Below are positions 56,195-64,000 of a stretch of DNA of 64,000 bases, one piece after another. The DNA comes from Epiperipatus broadwayi (Eukaryota; Onychophora; Udeonychophora; Euonychophora; Peripatidae): contig JAQFVV010006293.1 of the NCBI GenBank assembly GCA_028023455.1, forward strand, positions 3,607,844-3,671,843, given 5' to 3'. Position numbers and translations under genes: made by a program. How positions within the stretch are numbered: the stretch's first letter is position 1; each line of letters starts with the position of its first letter. Under the pieces are notes generated by a model. It was not told where the DNA came from. It did not search any database and was given only the letters and a program-made list of their open reading frames with translations.

Positions 56195-58725
56195 GTTACC
56201 ATATATTGTAATTATTTTATATAATTTCTTAATAATATCCACTAAAGCTTCATCCATTCCCAAATTTGCTATACTTATCCATAATCTATTTCTATTTATC
56301 ATATGCCTTCTCTCATATATAACCATCTACTTGAATTCCTACTCATATCCATAAAGTGTGTAACTACAAATAAACATCTCCTATACACCTATCTAATCTA
56401 AAACCTCCTTGCATTTCCTCACTACATTATTCCCATCCATCTATTTTACAACTCTTCTAGCTACCATATATGAGAAAACTTTATACAAAATTGATGTTAC
56501 CGCTATCAGTCTATAATTATTTAACTTTCTATGATCCTTACCCTTTCCTTTAAATAATAATCTTACTCTTGTATTACTCCAACTACTCGGAAAAACTACT
56601 CTGTGCCATCTTATTAAAACAGGATGATAACTTTACTTTTGCCCTATATCATAAATTCATTACCATCTCTGCTGCCCATCCCTCTTGTCTTTCCACTTTT
56701 CAATTTCTTCTCTACCTCATTCAGTTCATTTTTTGTAAACCTAATATTCCCATTATTATATGCTTTCATGTTTTCTATCACTTTATCCTTCACATATAAC
56801 ATCTTTTCTATATCCATTACATATCTCTTTTTAATGTAATTCCAAAATTTTTTACTCCCATCTCTGCCACTTTTATTAATATCCTCCAACAATTTACTAT
56901 TCAATTTCATCCTCTCTCTATAATTATCTATTTTAGCCAACTTCTTAAAATACTTTTTTTTTTTCCATTTAGCATTAATATCTTTGTCACTTTCTTTGTT
57001 CTTAATAGCGCACTTATATTCTCTGCATGCTTCTTTCCTCTCGTTTACACTTTTACTAATTCTCATTTTTTTTATTACATTTACTCTTCTGAATATTTTC
57101 ACCTAAAACCCTATTTGCCACTTTTTCTATTTCATTATATAAGTCCTTATACTCCTCCCCAACCAACTCTTCCATGATAACTTGTATTTTATACTCTTCC
57201 AACTTATTCTTATCATTCACCCTCCATCCACATCTTTCACTATTATTTCTACTTTTATTTTTATTCTCCATCACATTACTAACCATTTCAATTACAATTA
57301 AGTTATGATCACTATTACATACTTTCTCTTTATTATCAAACATCCTAATTTTCCTTACTTTATTCATTCCCTCTATCTCTACCAATACATAATCTATTGT
57401 GTGAAATATAATATTTCTATACCATGTGTATTGTCCTTTATAAATATTTGATAAATTTCCGATATTCAAATTCCCTCTCTGACAAAATTTCTTTAAAAGC
57501 TATCCATTTTTCTTATCTACATCATCAATTTCTTCAATATGTCTATTCATATCTCCTATAACCATTATTCTCTTCCCCTTTTCTTTAAAACTTTGTATAT
57601 CCTTAACTAGACATTCCTATATGCTACTGTTCCACTCCATTATTTCCCTATCTCCAGTGGCTAGATAAACTATAGCCACCATCCATTCTTGTCTACTGAA
57701 CCTTATTTCAAACCACAAATGTTGTTGACATTTAACAATATTTAAATATTTTTTTGATATAACACCTATACCATCCCCCCTTTTTTTTCTTTTCTATTTA
57801 TACCCTGCCATACTAAATGTTCCAGAATAGGTTCTTCTCTTAGATGTGTTTCCAGTACTGCTAATACCTTAAGCTCTTCATTTTCAATTGCTTTATTTAA
57901 TTCCATCTACTTTTCTGGTCTCCCACCACCTTGCATATTCAAATACCCAATTTTAACAATTTCTTCTTTCCTAACTACTTTTTTATAAATTCTTTTAATT
58001 CTTTCTTCTCCATTACATTTATAAATAACTTTAATTATTTAATTTTACAGACCCATTCCTTCTCCATATCTATATTTATATCTAAATCAAATTTTAAAAA
58101 TCAATTTTTTTTTTGCTTATTTCTTACATTCCATCCATTCTTCTTCTTTTTGATAATACTGCAATTTAAAATCCCACCCCCCTTTATTATAAGTTTTCTG
58201 AAATATATTCTTTATAAATCAGACTCCCTAAAACTTCACTTCCTTGTTTTCCTAAATGCAACCCATCTTTACTATATAACTCCCTCTTTCCAATAAAACA
58301 ATCACACACCTCCACAAACATAACATTATTTCTCTCACATTTTTTTCAATCTCTCATTTGTAGAACATGCCCTATCTAACAAATGCCTCTTGTCAAATCT
58401 TGGTAATAATCCCAACTACTCCTACTCTTCCTTTAATCTTACTCAAATTCCTAATCAAATCTACATAGTCATCCATTACTTTCTCTGATGATTCTGACAA
58501 ATTATTAGTTCCTACCATAACATACACATCTCTACTACCTTGCTTTTTTACTTTTTCTGCTACATCCCTAATTCTAGCTCCAGGCAAACATACTCTTACA
58601 TACCTGCTTCTATTTTCCCTTGCAAATATATCCCCACATTCTCTAATTACTGAATCTCCTATCAATATTGTCTCATAGTTACTTTGTCTACTCCGCCTAT
58701 AACATTTTCTACCACCTTATCTGGG
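56195..58725 (-). mobile_element. CR1-like LINE, copy 4: ORF1 esterase to RT palm
   Basis: The minus strand carries ORF1 esterase (58393-58665), the endonuclease (57056-57640: GQYTWYRN, TIDYVLVE, CNSDHNLIVIEM), the linker (56644-57102: DGSKKFWNYIKKR) and the start of the RT palm (56105-56326: NRNRLWISIANLG). The element is truncated in the RT palm at about 56195 and in ORF1 upstream of the esterase at about 58725. It lies inside gypsy element 3 in the same orientation. Confidence 0.8.
58393..58665 (-). pseudogene. LINE copy 4 ORF1 SGNH esterase, N-terminal part
   Basis: The frame starts MIGDSVIRECGD (block I, the catalytic Ser in GDS) and continues VRVCLPGARIRDV (block II Gly) and VYVMVGTNNLSESS (block III GTNN). 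These are the SGNH-hydrolase signatures, intact here. The C-terminal Asp-His block lies beyond a frameshift. In CR1-like elements this domain is part of ORF1; its role in transposition is not settled. Confidence 0.8.
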
Positions 58726-58859
58726 TCTATATTATTCCTAGTGGCACCCTCGTTCGGTGATCATATGATGAAATTTTTGGAAATAAAGTATTGCTAAAAT
58801 ACGACCATTTCAAAGTATCGCGGCACCCCGTGTTTGAAGGCTTCTGAATGGGGTGGTAT

Positions 58860-59397
58860 TGTAACAGGGACCAGGTTCCAAGGTAAAAGGGAACTTTACA
58901 TAGTCTAGTATAGGTAGATACCTTTTAACGCATGTCTTAAAATATATGTAAATTAACTAAAACAATCTTAAAGGGGGGGGGGTGTCTTCTGCCAATTCGT
59001 TTTAAAGGAGTATGTGCGTGTATATATATTAAAGAAAAAATAAATATAGCATGTATAGAATATTCTAGATAAAAATATATGTATTTAATGTATAAACTTT
59101 ATTCTATAACATTTTGCTTTAAGAAGATAGGAAAAAGTAGAACGAAACAGTTTTTGTTCTGGTAGATGGACTGCTGTAAATGGAAATCCTCTTAAAGTTA
59201 TGCTCTTTAAAAATGTTTTAACAAAATTGTAAATCTGATAAAATGTGCTAAAAGCTTTTCTTTTATAAAAGAAAAAACTAAAGACAAAGGGCCACAGATC
59301 TAGAAAATTGTAATGTCCAGAAATGAGGAGATCGAGCAAGATAAAGTTAAAAAAAAAGTAGGACGTTTGGAGGACTGGCGGGAATTCAGGCCTGAGG
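58860..59397 (-). repeat. 5' LTR of gypsy element 3
   Basis: It starts TGTAACAGGGACCAGG on the plus strand, and both LTRs end in GTTCAGGCCCGAGG or ATTCAGGCCTGAGG. A run of ten G near 58973 corresponds to GTGGGGGTGGGGG in the other LTR. No clear primer binding site was identified next to it. Confidence 0.85.
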
Positions 59398-61156
59398 ATA
59401 TAAGGATAAAAATGATAAATAGCAAAAGGAGAATATAGCATGGTTCTTTTGCCTTTTTGCTGCTGATCTGTATTTGATATTAAATAGAACTTTCAACTGT
59501 TGTTATAAGTGATTTAATTTTTGGACCTACACAATTGAAAGAAAAATATATATGTTAGCCGGCATGACTATATGAGGATGAAACCGTAAATGTGCTGGGT
59601 TTTGCTCCCATAATCCCATGAATTAAATCAAAGCTGCTTTTTCGTCCCATGATAGTTCAAACTTCAGAAATCCGCTCGTACACCTTTGTCTCATCAAGTA
59701 TTCGAACACATGATCATTTCCTCAGAAATTATAAACATACTTTTGTAATGGACACTCATTATGGATCTCGACTCATTCAGTAAGCTTACCTTACTTATGA
59801 ATAAAGACACTGACTTATCTGGTGATTAAAAGGTAACAACCTATATATATATATTTATACAAATGTAAATGTGTGCATCTTATTAATTTTCCAACATAGC
59901 TTGGATTTAGTTCTTTAAAGTTTATATATCTAAATGTGAGAAGAGAATGTGCGATTCGGATAATCAATAATAATTAGATCTATTAAAGTATATATTTCTG
60001 TGTCTGTTAAAATTTCATATATCTAAATGTAAAGAGAGGATGTTTAATTGTTATAATTAAGAATAATTTGATCTATTAAAATATATACGTCTGCATCTGT
60101 TAAAATTTCACATATCTAAAATGTCCAGAGAGAATGTTTGATTGTTATAATTAATAATTATGCGTATAATCCCAATAAAGGATGAAAACTATTATTTTTT
60201 TTTGTTCTTTCATCTTTATTTATTTTCATTATCTCATAGTTATGTTTTATGTATTGCACAATTTTATGCATACTGCCCCAAAGTAACACATCTCTGCTGG
60301 TCGCAGGACTATCTGAATGAGCTAGCAGCCTAGTATTGCTAATACCATATTATTATTTGCATAAAAATTCTGGCAATATAATTGTTATGCCCACATAAGA
60401 TTAGTTCTTGGATTCGGAACATGCCAACGTCCATAAATATATTGTTTGGAAAAAATATTAGTTAGTGGTGCATCGAAACTAAAGTAGAATATTCACGTAT
60501 TTATATAATGATATCTAGCATTTCGTCCTTTGTTATTGTTGGGAGATTAAGCTTTAAAACATGTCTCCGTGCTATGTCTGCTATAAGTCCATCTTGGCAA
60601 AAATTAAGGTTTCATTTATATATTAACCATTAATACCACTTTATAAATGTCATATTAGAATTGTTTGAAGAGAGAGACTGTATACTGGATTGAGCAAAAT
60701 ATAGAGGTGTGGAACCAGCTTCAATATATATATTTGTGTGTGTGCAAAGTCAACCAAATTGAATAGCTAGTATTGCTTTTTGTTGTGCAGTACTTGTATC
60801 TAATGTTATCTAATCATTTTAATAATTATTACCTGATATTCTTATTTTTAGTTTTTTAATTTTATAAAAAATTGGGGGACACGGACGGACTTAAAAATAT
60901 CACTTACTAAAAAAATTATAAATTTTATTGCTATCTTTGATTGTGAGAAAGTAAGATATTGTAATACATTACATTATATCTTGTATTTGACTGAGATCTA
61001 AATTATAAAGATTGGTAAGTATAAATTACAAATTGGACTTGATTTTATAAATGTTAATGCCAGTTTTTATTTTATATTAATTTTGAGAATTTACTTTTTA
61101 AATTTTGTTATCAAGCAATTGGTATTAATTTATTGATTTTTTTTATTTTTTTTTAG
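59398..61156. other. Unassigned intronic AT-rich sequence
   Basis: No gene was found. Three loose repeats of an ATATATCTAAATGT...TTAAAATTTCATAT block lie at about 59930-60130. Confidence 0.4.
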
Positions 61157-61343
61157 AGCAGTTGTTCGATCACAAAACTTCCTCACTTACCAACAAAATT
61201 TGGAAATTATTTTGATTTGCAAGTTGTTCTTCTATTACTTGGCTATTTCATTATTCAAGCAGTTTTATCATTAGTGCCTGTTGGAAAAATAGTAGAAGGT
61301 CAAATTCTTAGAACAGGACAAAGACTGAGCTACAGATGTAATG
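61157..61343 (+). CDS. LBR: LBR/TM7SF2-family sterol reductase, exon with second membrane segment
   Basis: The 187-bp exon continues the frame of 39161-39328 (phase 0 in, phase 1 out). It encodes LPHLPTKFGNYFDLQVVLLL, then LGYFIIQAVLSLVPVGKIVE, then GQILRTGQRLSYRCNG. The hydrophobic middle is transmembrane helix 2, and 'P.GK.VEG..L..G.RL.Y..NG' is a conserved signature of LBR and delta(14)-sterol reductases. The acceptor is a long T tract ending TTTTAG at 61156, and the donor AATG|GTGTGT splits the final Gly codon, as expected for this family. The remaining helices and the NADPH/sterol sites would lie in exons beyond the window. Confidence 0.9.
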
Positions 61344-62311
61344 GTGTGTCTTTTTAATATATACTAGTATATTGATGTGTCTGTTTAATATATATTAATA
61401 TTATCTGTATATTGTATATAGATATAAATGCATAAAAATTATTTCTGATTTGGTTTTTTAGTATCTATAATTAATAAAGTAGGTAATTTAGAGCATGATA
61501 ATTATTTCACTAAAAAGACAGTTGTAATCTATCATACAAACTTTATTGAAAAATTGAAATTGTATTTCCATTATTCAGTTTAGATGTAAGTGATAAATTT
61601 TAAGTTACAACAACTAAAATCTCAATTTTTAAGAAACTAATATTGGTATTTAAATATTTTTATTGTGATATTTTTTTTCAATTTGTGTCTGCTGATTTTC
61701 TAGAAAGTAGGTTTTGTAATTTCTGAGAATCTTTTGCTAAAGTGGATTATCATTAAGTTGTAAAAAATATGGTAATAACAGGTATTTAATGAACATAATA
61801 TTATTTTTTTTTAATTATGCTCAATAATTAGCAACTATTCATAAATGAGTTTGATCATTCTAAATTTAGAAGAGAAAAAAGTAACAAAAGATAGGAAGAC
61901 GAAAAATAAAAAAGTTTAAAATGAGTTTTATAGTGAACCGGGTCCGTTTAAATAGAGGCTATTAAATTGGGTTTTAACCTTTTTAACATAATTTTAAATT
62001 TTATGTTTTCAATATTACGTGAAAGGACCGGCCCTTCAAGCAGAGGGGAGAATACCATAGATAGCAGAGCTATCAACGCTACCCACGGTCAGACCAAGCT
62101 ATGCAAAGCATAACACGATGATATTTCCAGACCGTGGCCCATCTCGACTGCTAGATTCAAACTCTACCAACCAAAGCATTTTATTTGTTTAGAGGTAGGC
62201 GCCAGCTAATTATACAAAGTAATTAACATGCCTGGATGGCAGACCCATAATCCAGCGCTTGAAATATCCCATGACTAGCTCAAACTCTGTCTCAGGTTCC
62301 AACATATTTAC
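61344..62311. other. Intronic sequence with a GC-richer patch
   Basis: 61344-61920 is plain AT-rich. 61925-62310 is distinctly GC-richer (CCGGGTCCG, GGACCGGCCC, ACCGTGGCCC) and is probably an old transposon fragment. On its minus strand GAGTTTGAATC resembles a box B. No family was identified. Confidence 0.35.
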
Positions 62312-62757
62312 TTAACACATAAATAAGACATTTATTTTATATAGCGCTATGTTTTTAATAAACTTTAATATTAATAAGCTAATGCACATGCGCTTTGTAG
62401 ATTTAACTATATAAATGAATACACTCACTTTCCAAACACAAGATAAAGTCTTTGTGAAAAGATAGAATGAATCCATCTATCTTTTTGACCCAAACGTTTA
62501 TGTATGGGCAAATCTTAAGTATTTGGAAATGAGAGTGTGAAGATGTTAATCGATCACTTTAAATTACTTTTTACTATGCCTGAATGAATGACGCTTGTGA
62601 AATTTCTAGAATTTAAGATATGTCATTCTTATTAAACATGTAATAATGCACATATGCTTTGTAGATTTAACTATATAAATTCATTTATATAGTTAAATCT
62701 ATAAAGCGCATGTGCATTAGCTTATTGGCTTATTAATATTACAGTTTAACACATAAA
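62312..62757. mobile_element. Foldback Penelope-like element 4, ~420 bp
   Basis: TTAACACATAAA occurs at 62312-62323 and 62746-62757, a 12-bp target duplication. Inside, the repeat unit (CTAATGCACATGCGCTTTGT and following bases) occurs directly at about 62355-62428. After a ~210 bp spacer it occurs again, truncated, at 62643-62684, followed immediately by its inverted copy at 62685-62745. Read on the minus strand the order is inverted copy, truncated direct repeat, spacer, direct repeat, the same plan as elements 1-3. No hammerhead core was found here. Confidence 0.6.
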
Positions 62758-64000
62758 GTAACTTATACAATAATTGACTGGTAATGCAGTGACAAGAGAG
62801 AAAGAGAATATAGACAAAATAACAATTAAGGCAAACATTAATATTTAATTAAACACGCACATATCTAATATAATACAATAATATTGAAATTTACATATAA
62901 AATCATATAAGTAATTACTCAGACTAAATTATGATAGTCCTTCGTCAATTAAAGTTCATTCATTTAAATATAAAGTGTCCATAGACAGTGATAAAGATCT
63001 TTACCTAGGTTTTTATTTGTGTGTATTTTCCAACCGGTTGGCTTTCTAGTTCTCCATCGATGGCTTCATGGCTTGTTTTTATTCTGTGACTCAGCAATGG
63101 GAGAGAGAGAGAGAGAGAGAATAGCAGTAGCATTTATTTTATATGGCATCAGTTCCAGCATTTGTTCCAGGTGGAATAATTGAATTGCGGATGTTTGGGG
63201 CATGAAACCCTGTCAGACACATCAATGGCTTATGCGACTTCTCCATTAATGTTGACCATAGCAGTAATTGACTGGTTTACTACTGTGTTCTGAATATCTG
63301 GATCTCTGGTTGTTTGAATTCTGCATTCTGTCCGAATTGATAAATGATCTAGAAAATTGCAGCCCTATCTCACAAGCTAGACTATATCACAATCCAGACT
63401 GAAGAACAATAAAGAGAGCGGCTTTATATACTTTTTTTTCTCTCCTATTGTTTCAATTTCTTATCGTTATTTTTAATTTAGATCTTAACTTGAAATGTAA
63501 AGTATATGTGTACTTTTTAAAACAATTGTCTCTTTTCTTTTTTTTAACTTTACAAAGTTATATTTTTTTCTTACAATTCATGCAATTTTTCTCAAATGAA
63601 AGTAATCTTAGCTTAGCATCCCATGGCATCCTGTTTTTACAATCAGTATTTTTTAGCACTCTTTCACCTTTTGTTGCTGACTGCTGCTTTGGCTGATGAT
63701 TTTAATGCCTCTTGGGAATAATGACCATAATTTAGCTTTATTATGTTTATAAATATTTATACATAAAAATCTTTTATATACGTATTCTTCTGGCCTTCAA
63801 GGAAACTGATATTTCAGTTAAAAACTATCAGAAAGATTATGTATTTTTTGATCTTAAATTCAGAGGTAAAAAACGATTAAACTCACTGCACTGGTTGATG
63901 CATGGTGAGCAGCCCGTTCATGTTCATTTATTGTATGAATAATTAATAATAATCACAGGTGTATGTATGGAGTGAATATTAGGAATCTACCTTATTTAGT
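62758..64000. other. Intronic sequence, possible old LTR or promoter fragment
   Basis: 63000-63430 is GC-richer than its surroundings. On the minus strand TATATAAAGCCGCTCTC (near 63412-63430) looks like a core promoter of an LTR element, but no partner repeat is visible. A (GA)n run lies at 63101-63121. No further LBR exon was recognised. Confidence 0.3.
63101..63121. repeat. (GA)n microsatellite
   Basis: About ten GA units. Confidence 0.9.

Larger units (their letters stand above)
53089..59397 (-). mobile_element. Ty3/gypsy element 3, with a LINE inserted
   Basis: LTRs at 53089-53734 and 58860-59397 flank a minus-strand interior. ATAT borders both outer ends, compatible with a 4-bp target duplication. 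The interior keeps protease and RT (53740-55145). RNase H and integrase are gone, with the 3' LTR joined directly after the RT thumb/connection region. The gag half is largely replaced by LINE copy 4 (56195-58725) and unrecognised sequence. Confidence 0.8.
39329..61156 (+). other. LBR: Intron of the LBR-family gene, ~21.8 kb
   Basis: It runs from donor GTTGGT to acceptor TTTTTTTTTTAG at 61156. It is filled by at least nine transposon insertions. Every retrotransposon relic with recognisable coding sequence except the RTE piece at 51345-52665 lies antisense to the gene. Confidence 0.8.

Noticed and set aside
57931-58296. Long plus-strand frame of 121 codons
   Set aside because: It is antisense to LINE ORF1, Phe/Ile/Ser-rich, and a shadow of the real minus-strand coding sequence.
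62324-62745. Hammerhead motif in foldback element 4
   Set aside because: The only candidate, CTGAATGA with a later GAAA near 62580-62605, has an extra base in the core and no pairing stems.
63000-63430. Solo LTR with TATA box
   Set aside because: A TATATAAAG-like motif alone is weak, and no second copy or target duplication is visible, so it was recorded only as a note.
63448-63696. 82-codon open frame that could be a further LBR exon
   Set aside because: It does not match the sterol reductase helices that follow the NG motif. Its Phe/Leu-rich look is what T-rich DNA gives.

Overview
The window is AT-rich animal DNA, roughly three quarters A+T by eye. It has large introns and dense, nested, mostly decayed transposable elements, and looks like a large-genome invertebrate. 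Phylum cannot be fixed from this sequence alone. The only host gene recognised with confidence is a plus-strand lamin-B receptor / delta(14)-sterol reductase (LBR/TM7SF2) family gene. Two consecutive coding exons are visible (39161-39328 and 61157-61343), separated by an intron of about 21.8 kb. A weaker candidate exon lies at 9636-9860.

Layout: 1-4.2 kb holds a 1 kb foldback element with a 13-bp target duplication and two hammerhead-ribozyme-like motifs, then a small inverted-repeat element. 4.2-7.4 kb holds a CR1-like LINE 3' end, a hAT transposase remnant and a Penelope-type GIY-YIG remnant inside a perfect 38-bp inverted repeat. 11.1-20.5 kb is one LTR retrotransposon with giant LTRs (about 2.7-2.8 kb) that contain a minisatellite; its primer binding site, polypurine tract and 5-bp target duplication can be read. 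20.9-21.3 kb is a six-unit minisatellite. 24.2-25.1 and 26.9-28.4 kb are further foldback elements carrying hammerhead-like motifs. 28.6-29.7 and 29.9-32.9 kb are two hAT elements, the larger with an unrecognised Cys-rich ORF. 33.2-33.5 kb is a Tigger/pogo transposase relic, and 33.5-39.1 kb is featureless AT-rich DNA.

The LBR intron contains a mariner relic, two 1.1-1.3 kb TA-flanked MITEs with CACCTGGGTCTC ends, five copies or pieces of one CR1-like LINE (ORF1 with Cys-rich finger, coiled coil and SGNH esterase; ORF2 with APE endonuclease and RT), two decayed Ty3/gypsy elements, and a sense-strand RTE-type LINE relic. Apart from that relic, every protein-coding relic in the intron is antisense to LBR.

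The most interesting result is a recurring compact architecture at 1.5-2.5, 24.2-25.1, 27.2-28.0 and 62.3-62.8 kb: direct terminal repeats around a short spacer, with a partial inverted copy at one end. Three of the four show 12-13 bp target duplications. Three of the four carry hammerhead-ribozyme-like cores, and in one the direct copy starts at the predicted self-cleavage site. This matches what is known of Penelope-like elements and retrozymes, but the units are only about 0.4-1 kb and have no coding capacity.
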